A stretch of DNA of 64,000 nt from JAICQM01 sp963781555 (lineage in GTDB: Bacteria; Chloroflexota; Limnocylindria; QHBO01): positions 558,001 to 622,000 of the forward strand of contig CAWAGB010000006.1 of the NCBI GenBank assembly GCA_963781555.1, read 5' to 3'. Numbering within the stretch: position 1 is the first letter of the stretch; the number at the start of each line of letters is the position of its first letter. The notes beneath the pieces were generated by a model. The model did no database searches. It saw only the letters and a list, made by a program, of their open reading frames with translations, and was not told the origin of the DNA. Shown piece by piece: positions 33,555 through 42,157 of this stretch. The translations under genes and the position numbers were made by a program.

Positions 33555-34424
33555 TCAGTCGCGCGGTCCCGCGACCTCGATCTGGCCGTTCTCGATCCGT
33601 GCCCGGTAGCTCACCTGGCGCGAGGTGGCCGGTCCGTGGCGCACCGCGCCGTCTGCCAGCCGGAAGACGGACCGGTGCCAGGGGCACTCGATCGCGTCGT
33701 CGACCAGGCGGCCCTGCGACAGCGGGCCTCCGGCGTGGGAGCAGGTGTCCTTGAGGGCGTGGACCACGTCGCCACGTCGCACCAGGACGAGGGCGGTGCT
33801 CCCCAATGACGCCTTCGTCGGCGTCCCCTCCGGAAGGTCCGCGGCCGGGAGGACGGCGGTGTAGTCCTTCGCCCGCTTGCCGCGCGCGAATGCGTTGTGG
33901 TCCACCGCGTACCCGAACTTGAACACGACGTGCCCGCCCATATAGGCGCCCGCGCTCACGAGCAGATAGCCGGCCAGCAGCCACCACAGGCCTGCATCGT
34001 GCGCACCGCCGGCGCGCGCCATCACCGACTGTGCGAAGAGCACGTTGCCGACGATGTTGATCAGCCCGTGGAGGATGGTGACGTCGCGCTCGCGGCTGTT
34101 CGGGGCGGTGTCCTTGAAGTCGGTGAGGCCGGAGAGGATGGCGCCGAATCCGGCCACCACGGCCAGCCCCAGCACCCACGTCGCCGCCGTCGCGAGCCCG
34201 TCCACGCGGAAGACCACGCGCAGGATGTCGAGGAAGAGCGCCGCCGTCGCCGCCCCGACCACGACGTCCACCACGACGGCGTGCAGGGAGTGGCCGAGCC
34301 AGCTCCCGTTCAGCAAATCCTGTAACAGGCGGCCGGGCGTCCCGAGCACGCGATACACCGCGTCGGTCGCTGACGCCACCGCGTTCCCAACGCCGCGCAG
34401 CGGCCGCCCCATGCGCTCCAGCAT
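33555..34424 (-). CDS. Rieske [2Fe-2S] protein with DUF2231-type membrane domain
   Basis: This 289-residue protein fuses a four-helix membrane domain (about residues 45-175, DUF2231-like: L-H-A-V-V-V-D-V and D-F-K-D-T) to a C-terminal Rieske domain. Cluster ligands are C228-S-H230 and C247-P-W-H250. The Rieske type resembles dioxygenase-ferredoxin domains rather than bc1 subunits because the loop lacks extra disulfide cysteines. It probably faces the cytoplasm. AAGGAGG lies 6 nt before the ATG. Its electron partners are unknown. Confidence 0.85.
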   Translation of the reverse strand: MLERMGRPLRGVGNAVASATDAVYRVLGTPGRLLQDLLNGSWLGHSLHAVVVDVVVGAATAALFLDILRVVFRVDGLATAATWVLGLAVVAGFGAILSGLTDFKDTAPNSRERDVTILHGLINIVGNVLFAQSVMARAGGAHDAGLWWLLAGYLLVSAGAYMGGHVVFKFGYAVDHNAFARGKRAKDYTAVLPAADLPEGTPTKASLGSTALVLVRRGDVVHALKDTCSHAGGPLSQGRLVDDAIECPWHRSVFRLADGAVRHGPATSRQVSYRARIENGQIEVAGPRD

Positions 34425-34472
34425 CCGCTCTCCTCCTTGTCGGCAGCCTATCCGAGGACGGTTACGCGGTCG

Positions 34473-35948
34473 TCAGCCGGCCAGCTCCACCGCGAACTCG
34501 CGGAAGACGGCGATGTGGCGCTCGATCTCCTCGTCGGTGTGCTGCACGGAGAGCGTCCACTGGTCGTCCGGCCCGGGCGGCAGCAGCACGCCCCGGTTGA
34601 CGAGGTAGAAGAAGAACGCGGTCCACAGCTCGGTGTCGAGACCGATGAAGTCCCGGTAGTTGGTCACCCGCTCCGGCGTGAACATGATGCAGCCCTTGGG
34701 GCCGACGTTGATCGCGTAGCCGGGGAGCCCGAACTCGTCGAGCACCTCCTGGCAGCCGGCGGTGAGGCGCTCGGCCATCGCATGCAGGCGCGGATAGGCG
34801 TCGGGGGTGAGGATCTGGGTCAGCGTGGCCACGCCGGCCGCCATCGACAGGGGGTTGCCATTGAACGTTCCCAGGTGCGCGACCCGGTTCGGGACGTAGG
34901 CGATGGTGCTGGTCAGCTCGCTCCGATCGCTGCGGTCGAACGAAGCGATGGGGGCCGGTGCGGCCGGATCGCCGCCCTCGATGGCGAGCATGACCTCGCG
35001 GCGGCCACCGAATGCGCCGATCGGCACGCCACCACCGATGCTCTTGGCAAGACAGAAGAGGTCGGGCGTGACGTCGAAGTACTCGCGCGCACCGCCGTAG
35101 GCGATCACGACGCCCGTCTTGACCTCGTCGAAGATCAGGACGATCCCATGCTCCGTGGCGAGCTCCCGAAGCCGCTCGAGGAAGCCGGCGACCGGCGGCA
35201 CGACGCCGATGTTGAACTGCACCGGCTCGACGATGATCGCCGCGATCTCTCCGCGGTGCGCCTCGAGAATGCCCTCCACCAGCTCGGGCCGGTTGAAGGG
35301 CGCGATGATGGTCTCCGCCAGCCGGCTGGCGGGGATGCCCGCCGAGAGCGGGACCGTGTTCGGCGACGCCTCGCTGCCCATCATGTCGCGCGGAGGCTGG
35401 ATGCTGACCAGCACGTCATCGTGGTGGCCGTGGTAGCCGCCCTCGAACTTCAGGATCTTCTCGCGCCCCGTGAATCCGCGCGCGACGCGGATGGCATCCA
35501 TCGTCGCCTCGGTGCCCGAGTTGCTGAAGCGGACGAGATCCGCTCCGAAGCGACGCTTGATCTCCTCCGCCAGCGTGATGCTGTCCTCGACCGGGAACGT
35601 GTAGCACGTGCCGTTCGCGACGCGCTGCTGGAGCGCCTCGGCCAGGATGGGGTGCGAATGGCCGGCCGCCAGGACGCCGAACGCCATGTCGAAGTCGATG
35701 TACTCGTTGCCATCCACGTCCCAGATGCGGCTGCCGCGGGCATCGGTCATGAACAGCGGGTATGGGTCGTACGCCTGGAACGAGCTCGAGACGCCGAGCG
35801 GCATCGATTCCTTCGCGCGCTCGTGGAGCTCCTCGCTGCGCCGGGTGCGCTCCCGATAGCTCCGTTCCTCTCGCTCGCCGATCGTGCGAACCCTGGCGCG
35901 ATCCACCTGGCGTGCGGACACCGTCACTTCAGTCACCTCGTCCCCCAT
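34473..35948 (-). CDS. Class III aminotransferase (glutamate-1-semialdehyde aminomutase-like)
   Basis: A 491-residue PLP enzyme. The cofactor lysine is K302 (C-L-A-K-S-I-G-G-G-V-P), preceded by L-I-F-D-E-V-K-T-G-V. The motifs S-N-S-G-T-E-A-T and G-G-Y-H-G-H-H-D follow the HemL branch, but a 50-residue N-terminal extension and no heme genes nearby argue against calling it HemL. It overlaps the Lrp-type regulator gene. The ATG at 35948 or the GTG at 35936 (overlapping the regulator's TGA) could be the start. Confidence 0.85.
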   Translation of the reverse strand: MGDEVTEVTVSARQVDRARVRTIGEREERSYRERTRRSEELHERAKESMPLGVSSSFQAYDPYPLFMTDARGSRIWDVDGNEYIDFDMAFGVLAAGHSHPILAEALQQRVANGTCYTFPVEDSITLAEEIKRRFGADLVRFSNSGTEATMDAIRVARGFTGREKILKFEGGYHGHHDDVLVSIQPPRDMMGSEASPNTVPLSAGIPASRLAETIIAPFNRPELVEGILEAHRGEIAAIIVEPVQFNIGVVPPVAGFLERLRELATEHGIVLIFDEVKTGVVIAYGGAREYFDVTPDLFCLAKSIGGGVPIGAFGGRREVMLAIEGGDPAAPAPIASFDRSDRSELTSTIAYVPNRVAHLGTFNGNPLSMAAGVATLTQILTPDAYPRLHAMAERLTAGCQEVLDEFGLPGYAINVGPKGCIMFTPERVTNYRDFIGLDTELWTAFFFYLVNRGVLLPPGPDDQWTLSVQHTDEEIERHIAVFREFAVELAG

Positions 35949-36421
35949 CGGTAGCTTTCCTTCACGAATCTGAGCTCGACCATCGTCTCGGTCGAGCGGA
36001 TGCCATCGATGGCAGCGATCTGGTCGGTGAGGACGCGGAGCAGATGCTCGTTGTCCTCGCAGACCACCTCGCAGATCATGTCGAAGCGGCCGGCGGTGAC
36101 CACCACGTAGGTGACCTCCTCGAGTGCCGCGATCTGCTCCGCGATCTGGTCGAGGCGACTGGAATCCACGTGCAGGCCGATGAAGGCCGGCTGCTGGAAT
36201 CCCATCGCGAGCGGATCGGTGACCCCCACCACCTGCACCACCCCGCGGCTGATGAGCCGCTCGGCGCGCTGGCGCACCGTGGCCTCCGGCACCTTGAGCT
36301 CACGCCCGATCTGGGCGTATGGCCGCCGGCCGTCCAGCTGGAGGCACTTGATGATTGCCTTGTCCAGGTCGTCGAGCACCGGGCGGCGTCCACCGGCTGC
36401 CGGGAGAGAACGCATTGCCAT
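35933..36421 (-). CDS. Lrp/AsnC-family transcriptional regulator
   Basis: The 162-residue regulator has an N-terminal winged helix (D-D-L-D-K-A-I-I-K-C-L-Q-L-D-G-R-R-P-Y-A, then V-R-Q-R-A-E-R-L) and a C-terminal RAM ligand-binding domain (D-M-I-C-E-V-V-C-E-D). It overlaps the aminotransferase gene, so an amino acid linked to that enzyme is the likely effector (inference). The gene seems leaderless, and a pair of palindromes upstream could be its own operator. Confidence 0.92.
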   Translation of the reverse strand: MAMRSLPAAGGRRPVLDDLDKAIIKCLQLDGRRPYAQIGRELKVPEATVRQRAERLISRGVVQVVGVTDPLAMGFQQPAFIGLHVDSSRLDQIAEQIAALEEVTYVVVTAGRFDMICEVVCEDNEHLLRVLTDQIAAIDGIRSTETMVELRFVKESYRWGTR

Positions 36422-36427
36422 GCGCGA

Positions 36428-36433
36428 ATCCTA
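36428..36433 (-). promoter_or_regulatory. -10 element of leaderless Lrp-type gene
   Basis: On the minus strand TAGGAT ends 6 nt before the ATG at 36421, and there is no Shine-Dalgarno sequence. Confidence 0.6.
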
Positions 36434-36484
36434 GCCGAGGAGCACGTTTCCTACAACTTTCAGCAGGTCGTGACGCCCCGATTC

Positions 36485-36514
36485 TGCGGATTCCGCATCG
36501 TTATCCGGAATCCG
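36485..36514. promoter_or_regulatory. Paired palindromes upstream of the Lrp-type gene
   Basis: TGCGGATTCCGCA (36485-36497) and CGGAATCCG (36506-36514) are each odd-length palindromes with centres 19 bp apart, and together they can also form a 9-bp stem around the FadF-like stop codon. They lie 52-87 bp upstream of the -10 box at 36428, a normal place for Lrp-type binding, but they may instead be the terminator of the upstream gene. Confidence 0.4.
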
Positions 36515-38750
36515 TGGCGTGTCCCGGCTCAGGCCCCGTCGTCGGCCGGACATCCCACGCGCCGGTCGCGTCGGCGAGCAGCTCGGCCACGTCGCGCACG
36601 GCGACATCGGTCCGTTCGAGATCCGTGGTGCCATCGCGGAGCATGATCAGGCAATAGGGACAGGCAGTCGCGATGGCATCGGGGTTGAGCGCCAGCGCGT
36701 GCTCGGTGCGGCGGTGGTTGATCCGCTGGCCCTCATGCTCCTCCATCCACATCCGCGCCCCGCCCGCGCCGCAGCACATGCCCTTGCGGTGGTGCAGCTC
36801 CATCTCGACGACGCTCTGCCCCGGGACCGACTCGACGACCCGGCGTCCCTCGTCGTAGACCTCGTTGTAGCGACCCAGGTAGCACGCGTCGTGGTAAGCG
36901 ACCACCGCCTCGTGGTGCTCGGTGGGCCGCAGCCGGCCCTCCGCCACCAGGCGATCCAGCAGCTGGGTGTGGTGGATCACCTCGACCCCGGTCAGCCCGA
37001 ATTGTGGGTACTCGTTGCGGATCGTGTTGAAGCAGTGCGGGCACGACGCCACGATCGTCGAGATGCCGTGCTCGCGGTGCGCGGCAGTGAGGGTGGCCAC
37101 GTTCTCCTCGGCCAGCATCTGGAAGAGGTACTCGTTGCCGGCCCGGCGGGCCGGGTCGCCGGTGCAGGTCTCGCCGCTGCCGAGGACCGCGAACGGCACA
37201 TCGGCCTGGCGCAGCAGCTGAGCCATGGCGCGCACCACCTTGCGGTTGCGATCGTCGTAGGCGCCTGCGCAACCGACCCAGTACAGGATCGTCTCACCGC
37301 CGGCGATCGCGTCAGGCACCGGCTGGCTCGCACTGCCCACGATGGTCCGCCACGGGGAGGCGCCTGGCCGCTCGGCGTGCGCCGGGTTGAGCCGCTCGTC
37401 GGCATCGGCCAGCAGTGGCACCTCCAGCCCCTTGGCCCAGTCCATCCGCGCCGCCTTTGTCTGGCCCCACGGGTTGCCGGCCTGCTCCATGTTGCGGAAC
37501 GCCGTGTTGAGCTCCTTGGGGTTGCGTCCCTCCTCGAGGACCAGGTTCCGCCGGATCTCGACGATCGAGTCGACGTGCTCGATGAGCACCGGACAGCCCT
37601 CCACGCACCAGCCACAGGTGGTGCACTGCCAGACTGCCTCTTCCGGTATCGCGTTGTTGACCAGCGGTAGCTCGAGCGCGTCGAATGCCCGCTCACGCGC
37701 CAGCCCGAGCGACACATCGGAGGCCTCCAGGCCGCCTGCCGCTCCTCCCTTCGCGGCGCGCTGTGCGGAGGCGGCGGAGGCGAGCGCCGTTTCGGCCATT
37801 ACGATCTGGTCGCGCAGGCCTTCCATGAAGTGCTTGGGCGACAGGGTCTTGCCGGTCATCGACGCCGGGCAGAACTCCATACAGCGCCCGCACTCGGTGC
37901 ACGACAGGCCGTCGAGCAGGTGGCGCCAGGTGAGGTCCTTGAGCGACTTGGCACCGAAGGTCGGCTCCTCGCCGTCCGGCCCCGCCTCGGCCTCCAGGTC
38001 CATCTTGCGCAGCGCTCCGCGCGGCTGGAGATTGCGGAAGTAGACGTTCGGCTCGCTGGTGATGATGTGGAGGTGCTTGCTGTACGGCAGGTACGCCCCG
38101 AAGCCGAGCACAAGCAGGATGTGCGCCCAGCCCATCGCCCCGTAGCCGGCAGCGCCGGCCTCCGGACCGATGGGAGCCAGCAGCGTGGCCAGGGGACCGG
38201 CGAGGATGGCGAACGATCGGCTCGCCACACCGGGGAGGGCGACGTAGCGGAATGCGTCACCGAGCAGCTCGGTGACGACGATCGCCAGGATCAGGACGAG
38301 GATGATGAACGCGTCCCGGCTCAGCGCCAGACGGGTCGGGCGGATCACCGTGCGTCGCCACGCGGCATATCCCAGCGCAAGCAGGATCAGGCCGATGAAC
38401 AGGTTCGCGAAGAAGACCACGATCCCCCACAGCCATCCGCCCAGCGGCCAGCCGAGCACGGCCTCCAGGAAACCGTTGGTCAGGTAGTTCCCGGTGGTCG
38501 CCAGCAGGATGAGGAAGCCCCAGAAAATGAACGCATGGGCGAGCCCCGGGCCAAGGTCGTTCAGCAGCCGCTTCTGGCCGAAGACGAAGACGCCGAGTCC
38601 CTTGATCCGCTCCAGGGGGCGGTCGTGACGGTTGAGCGGCTGCCCGGCGCGCAGGACGGCGACGTGCTGCCCGGCGCGACGCCAGAACAGGACAATCGCC
38701 ATCCCGACCGGGATGACGACCAGGAAGTAGAACGGGATGGAGGCTTCCAT
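36501..38750 (-). CDS. FadF-like membrane iron-sulfur protein (probable ETF:menaquinone oxidoreductase)
   Basis: This 749-residue protein combines an N-terminal cytochrome-b-like membrane domain (about residues 1-240, six helices), two [4Fe-4S] ferredoxin motifs (C284/C287/C290/C294 and C376/C379/C382/C386) and two CCG-type domains as in heterodisulfide reductase (S-C-P-H-C-F-N-T near the middle and A-C-P-Y-C-L-I-M at the end). This matches B. subtilis FadF and the EMO proteins shown to pass electrons from ETF to menaquinone. Nearby etfBA and acyl-CoA dehydrogenase support that role. TACCAT lies 9 nt before the ATG. Confidence 0.88.
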   Translation of the reverse strand: MEASIPFYFLVVIPVGMAIVLFWRRAGQHVAVLRAGQPLNRHDRPLERIKGLGVFVFGQKRLLNDLGPGLAHAFIFWGFLILLATTGNYLTNGFLEAVLGWPLGGWLWGIVVFFANLFIGLILLALGYAAWRRTVIRPTRLALSRDAFIILVLILAIVVTELLGDAFRYVALPGVASRSFAILAGPLATLLAPIGPEAGAAGYGAMGWAHILLVLGFGAYLPYSKHLHIITSEPNVYFRNLQPRGALRKMDLEAEAGPDGEEPTFGAKSLKDLTWRHLLDGLSCTECGRCMEFCPASMTGKTLSPKHFMEGLRDQIVMAETALASAASAQRAAKGGAAGGLEASDVSLGLARERAFDALELPLVNNAIPEEAVWQCTTCGWCVEGCPVLIEHVDSIVEIRRNLVLEEGRNPKELNTAFRNMEQAGNPWGQTKAARMDWAKGLEVPLLADADERLNPAHAERPGASPWRTIVGSASQPVPDAIAGGETILYWVGCAGAYDDRNRKVVRAMAQLLRQADVPFAVLGSGETCTGDPARRAGNEYLFQMLAEENVATLTAAHREHGISTIVASCPHCFNTIRNEYPQFGLTGVEVIHHTQLLDRLVAEGRLRPTEHHEAVVAYHDACYLGRYNEVYDEGRRVVESVPGQSVVEMELHHRKGMCCGAGGARMWMEEHEGQRINHRRTEHALALNPDAIATACPYCLIMLRDGTTDLERTDVAVRDVAELLADATGAWDVRPTTGPEPGHATDSG

Positions 38751-38759
38751 GCGCCCGCC

Positions 38760-38765
38760 ATGGTA
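38760..38765 (-). promoter_or_regulatory. Candidate -10 of the FadF-like gene
   Basis: On the minus strand TACCAT ends 9 nt before the ATG at 38750. Any 5' leader would be only a few bases. Confidence 0.4.
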
Positions 38766-38789
38766 GCGGCGGGGCGCGTGGCTCGATGG

Positions 38790-39773
38790 CTAGTGGTCGC
38801 CCCCCGTCACCTGGTCGAGGGCGTGACGCAGCAGCGGGAGCAGCGCGTCGAGTGACTCGAGCGCACCCTTGGGCGAGCCTGGCAGGTTGACGATCAGGCA
38901 GCGACCGCGCGTACCGGCGATGCCGCGGCTGAGGGCCGCCATTGGGGTGCTGGCCGCCCCGGTGGACCGTATGAGCTCGGGGATGCCCGGCGCCTCGCGC
39001 TCGAGAATGCGGCGCGTGGCCTGTGGTGTGACGTCGGTCGGGGTGAGACCCGTGCCGCCGGTCGTGACGACGAGGCGATAGCCCGCGTCTGCCAGGTGGG
39101 CGAGCTCGGTGGCAATCGCCGACTCATCGTCGGGGAGGACGAGCGGCTCCGGCGCCGGCTCGAACCCGGCGTCGCGCAGCGCGGTCACGAGGGCGGGTCC
39201 GCTGGCGTCCTCGCGCTCCCCCGCGGCGGAGCGGTTCGAGCAGGTGACCACGATCGCCTGGTGCACGACGTCCGGCAGTTCGGGCACGTCTCCCTGCCGA
39301 TAGTCGCCGGTGCGCCCGCCGGACTTCTCCAGCAGCTCGACCCGCTCGATGACGATGTCGCGCTGGAGCGCCTTGGCCATGTCATACAGGGTCAGCGCGG
39401 CCACGCTGGCGGCAGTGAGCGCCTCCATCTCAACGCCGGTGCGCGCCGTGGCAGCGGCCGTGGTTCGGATCTCGACCGTCCCGGCGTCGCGGTCCGGCGT
39501 CAGCTCGACGACGACCCTGTCGAGCGGGAGCGGATGGCAGAGCGGGATGAGGTCGGCGGTGCGCTTCGCGCCCGCGATTCCGGCCAGGCGCGCGGTGATG
39601 AGCGCGTCGCCCTTCGGACCACCGGCATCGAGCAGACGGGCCAGCACGTCGGGACGCATGCGCACCGTGGCCCGCGCGGTGGCACGGCGCGCGGTCACCG
39701 GCTTGGCGCCGACGTCAACCATCCGCGGGGCGCCATCGTCGTCCAGGTGGGTCGGGCGGCGCTCGTCGCTCAT
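38790..39773 (-). CDS. moaC: Bifunctional molybdenum cofactor protein: MoaC-MogA/MoaB fusion
   Basis: A 327-residue fusion. Residues about 1-155 are MoaC (M-V-D-V-G-A-K, L-I-P-L-C-H-P-L-P-L, G-V-E-M-E-A-L-T-A-A), which with MoaA makes cyclic pyranopterin monophosphate. Residues about 170-325 are a MogA/MoaB domain (T-T-G-G-T-G-L-T-P-T-D-V-T), which adenylylates molybdopterin. It overlaps moeA by 4 bp, so three Moco steps are made from one unit. moaA, moaD and moaE are not in the window. Confidence 0.93.
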   Translation of the reverse strand: MSDERRPTHLDDDGAPRMVDVGAKPVTARRATARATVRMRPDVLARLLDAGGPKGDALITARLAGIAGAKRTADLIPLCHPLPLDRVVVELTPDRDAGTVEIRTTAAATARTGVEMEALTAASVAALTLYDMAKALQRDIVIERVELLEKSGGRTGDYRQGDVPELPDVVHQAIVVTCSNRSAAGEREDASGPALVTALRDAGFEPAPEPLVLPDDESAIATELAHLADAGYRLVVTTGGTGLTPTDVTPQATRRILEREAPGIPELIRSTGAASTPMAALSRGIAGTRGRCLIVNLPGSPKGALESLDALLPLLRHALDQVTGGDH

Positions 39774-40987
39774 GGCGCCACCGGCTCCAGCAGGATCGCC
39801 TCGTACGATGCCCCGATCTCCGTGGCCGCAAGGCCCTCGGGGACCACCAGCAGGGCGTTGGCCGCCGCCAGCGGCCGCACCTGCGCCGACCCCTGTCCGC
39901 CGGTCGCACGTGCCACCAGCGTGCCATCCTCGCGGGCCAGCGCCACGCGGAGGTAGGCGCGCCGGCGCGGGTCCTTGTCGATGCGCTCGTCGATCCGGGC
40001 AGTCACGCGCTCCCGTCCGTCGCCGGCGAGTCCGAGCATGGCGCGGAGCATCGGCCTCACGAACAGCTCGAAGGTGACGAGCGCGCTCACAGGGTTGCCG
40101 GGGAGGCCGACGACCGTCGTGCCGTCGAGCTCCCCGACCGCCAGCGGCTTGCCGGGCTGCACCGAGATTCGCCAGAAGTCGAGCTGTCCGTGGCGCTCCA
40201 GCACCGCCCGCACGTGGTCATGGCGTCCGACACTCACCCCGCCGGACACGACCACCAGGTCGGCGCTGGCTGTTGCGTGGCGGAGCGCCGCCTCGATGGC
40301 AGAAGGATCGTCGCGCTGTCGCGGGATCGGCACCACCGTTCCACCGGCCGCGACGACCGCCGCGCCGAGTGCCGGACCGTTGGCGTCGTGGATCTGTCCC
40401 GGTCCGAGGGGCTCCCCGGGCGCGACGAGCTCGTCGCCGGTCGACAGGATCGCGACGCGCGGGGCCCGCCGGACTACCACGCTCCCGAACCCGAGCGAGA
40501 CGAGCACCGCCAGCCCCGCCGGGCCGATGAGGGCTGGCAGCTCCAGCCGCTCGCCGGCGGACAGGTCGTGGCCCGCGGCTCGCACGTGAGCGCCGGTCTG
40601 TACGCGAGCGGCAATGGTGACCGCCCGCCCATCCTCGGCTGCCTCCTCGATCGGCACAACGCTATCGGCGCCGGCTGGCAGCGGGGCGCCGGTCATGATG
40701 CGCAGCGCTGCGCCGCGCGTGAGCGCCGGCAGCTCAGCCAGGCCGGCAGCGATCTCGCCGGTCACCGGGAGCGTCCCCGGGGTGTCCGCGGCGCGCACGG
40801 CATACCCGTCCATCGCCGAGTTGGCGAACGGCGGCACGTCCGCGCTCACCGTGATGTGCCGCTCGGCGAGGACCCGGCCACCGGACTCGCTGATCGGCAC
40901 CGTCTCGACATCGGTCAAACGGGCTCGGGCGATCAGCCGGTCGAGCGCCTCGTCGGCGCTCAGGAGTGGCGCATCGGTCCGGAGCAT
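39770..40987 (-). CDS. moeA: Molybdopterin molybdenumtransferase MoeA
   Basis: The 405-residue MoeA inserts molybdenum into adenylylated molybdopterin. Typical motifs: N-S-A-M-D-G-Y-A-V near residue 60, G-A-P-L-P-A-G-A-D, V-S-G-G-V-S-V-G-x-x-D and V-G-L-P-G-N-P-V-S-A-L-V. The C-terminal domain IV is present. Its start directly abuts the stop of the M50-CBS protease gene. Confidence 0.95.
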   Translation of the reverse strand: MLRTDAPLLSADEALDRLIARARLTDVETVPISESGGRVLAERHITVSADVPPFANSAMDGYAVRAADTPGTLPVTGEIAAGLAELPALTRGAALRIMTGAPLPAGADSVVPIEEAAEDGRAVTIAARVQTGAHVRAAGHDLSAGERLELPALIGPAGLAVLVSLGFGSVVVRRAPRVAILSTGDELVAPGEPLGPGQIHDANGPALGAAVVAAGGTVVPIPRQRDDPSAIEAALRHATASADLVVVSGGVSVGRHDHVRAVLERHGQLDFWRISVQPGKPLAVGELDGTTVVGLPGNPVSALVTFELFVRPMLRAMLGLAGDGRERVTARIDERIDKDPRRRAYLRVALAREDGTLVARATGGQGSAQVRPLAAANALLVVPEGLAATEIGASYEAILLEPVAP

Positions 40988-42112
40988 CTACACCCCGAGC
41001 TTGGTGCGGGTGTCGATGAGGCGCAGGATCCCGGTGCGCGTCAGGAGGCCGACCACCGTCCGGGAGTCGGCCTCGACCACCGGCAGCTGGCCCACCTCGC
41101 GCGTCTGGAGGAGGCGCATGGCATCCTCCGCGCTCGTCTCGGGCGTGACGGTGGCGAGGTCGGCGTACCGGGTCATGATGTCGGTCACGCGCGCTGCCTC
41201 CCAGTTCTCGCGCGGCAGGCGCCGCACATCGGAGAGGGTCACCACCCCCGCAAGGCCACCATCCTCGTGGCGCACCACGAACGACCGATGCTCCCCTCGC
41301 AGCATCCGCTCGTTGACGAGGTCGGCCACGGGCTCGTTGGGACCGACGCTGGGAGGGTCGGCCTCCATCACGTCGCGCACCGTCACCCCGCGCAGGCTGC
41401 TCTCGACGGTGAGCTGCGCCGCTGCCCCCTCGGCGGCGGTCGAGATGAACCAGCCGATGAGGGCGATCCAGATGCCGCTGAAGAGGCCCCGGGGCTGGAG
41501 TGCGAGGTAGACGCCGCCGGCCATCAGGAGATAGCCGAAGAAGCGCCCCACGCCTGCCGCGTTGCGGGTCGCCGCGGTCCGATCTCCGCGCACCCGCCAC
41601 AGGATGGCGCGCAGGATGCGCCCGCCGTCCATGGGGAAGCCGGGTAGCAGGTTGAAGAGCCCCAGCGAAATGTTGATGAAGCCCAGCCAGCCCACCAGGG
41701 CACGCACCTGCGGCTGCGGGATGCTCGCGTCGATGGCGAACATCAGCCCGCCGATGGCAAGGCTGCTGAGCGGCCCAGCGGCGGCGATGAGCACCTCGTC
41801 GCGCGCGCGATGTGGCTCCTCCTCGAGGTTGGTCGCGCCGCCGAATATGAACAGCGTGATGCGCGACACCTTCAGCTTGAAGCGGCGCGCCACCAGCGCA
41901 TGGCTGAGCTCATGGGCGAGGACACTGGCAAAGAAGAGCAGGCTCGTGGCGCCCGCCACCACCCAGTAGAGCGGTCGGGGCCACCCACCGAACTGGGACG
42001 GGAACTGGTTGACGGCGAGCGAGTAGGTCACGAGGAAGAAGATCACCAGCCAGCTGACGTGCACGGCGATCTCGATCCCCGCGATGCGCCCGATCCGGAA
42101 TCCGCCCGTCAT
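40988..42112 (-). CDS. Site-2 protease (M50) with C-terminal CBS pair
   Basis: The 374-residue intramembrane zinc protease has H67-E68-L-S-H71 in a membrane helix and the second metal motif N-L-L-P-G-F-P-M-D-G-G-R, six or so membrane helices, then two CBS domains (about residues 240-370) that may bind adenine nucleotides. Such S2P-CBS proteins cleave membrane-spanning regulators; the substrate here is unknown. TACACT ends 7 nt before the ATG, so the gene seems leaderless and heads the unit with moeA and moaC-mogA. Confidence 0.92.
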   Translation of the reverse strand: MTGGFRIGRIAGIEIAVHVSWLVIFFLVTYSLAVNQFPSQFGGWPRPLYWVVAGATSLLFFASVLAHELSHALVARRFKLKVSRITLFIFGGATNLEEEPHRARDEVLIAAAGPLSSLAIGGLMFAIDASIPQPQVRALVGWLGFINISLGLFNLLPGFPMDGGRILRAILWRVRGDRTAATRNAAGVGRFFGYLLMAGGVYLALQPRGLFSGIWIALIGWFISTAAEGAAAQLTVESSLRGVTVRDVMEADPPSVGPNEPVADLVNERMLRGEHRSFVVRHEDGGLAGVVTLSDVRRLPRENWEAARVTDIMTRYADLATVTPETSAEDAMRLLQTREVGQLPVVEADSRTVVGLLTRTGILRLIDTRTKLGV

Positions 42113-42119
42113 GCGGGCG

Positions 42120-42125
42120 AGTGTA
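42120..42125 (-). promoter_or_regulatory. -10 element of leaderless M50-CBS gene
   Basis: On the minus strand TACACT ends 7 nt before the ATG at 42112, with no Shine-Dalgarno sequence. Confidence 0.6.
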
Positions 42126-42157
42126 GCCGAGCCTGCCGGCCGCGCCGCCGCATCGCC

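Noticed and set aside
34473..35948. Calling the class III aminotransferase HemL
   Set aside because: It has HemL-like motifs but a 50-residue N-terminal extension, an Lrp regulator partner and no heme biosynthesis neighbours, so a different amino substrate is as likely.
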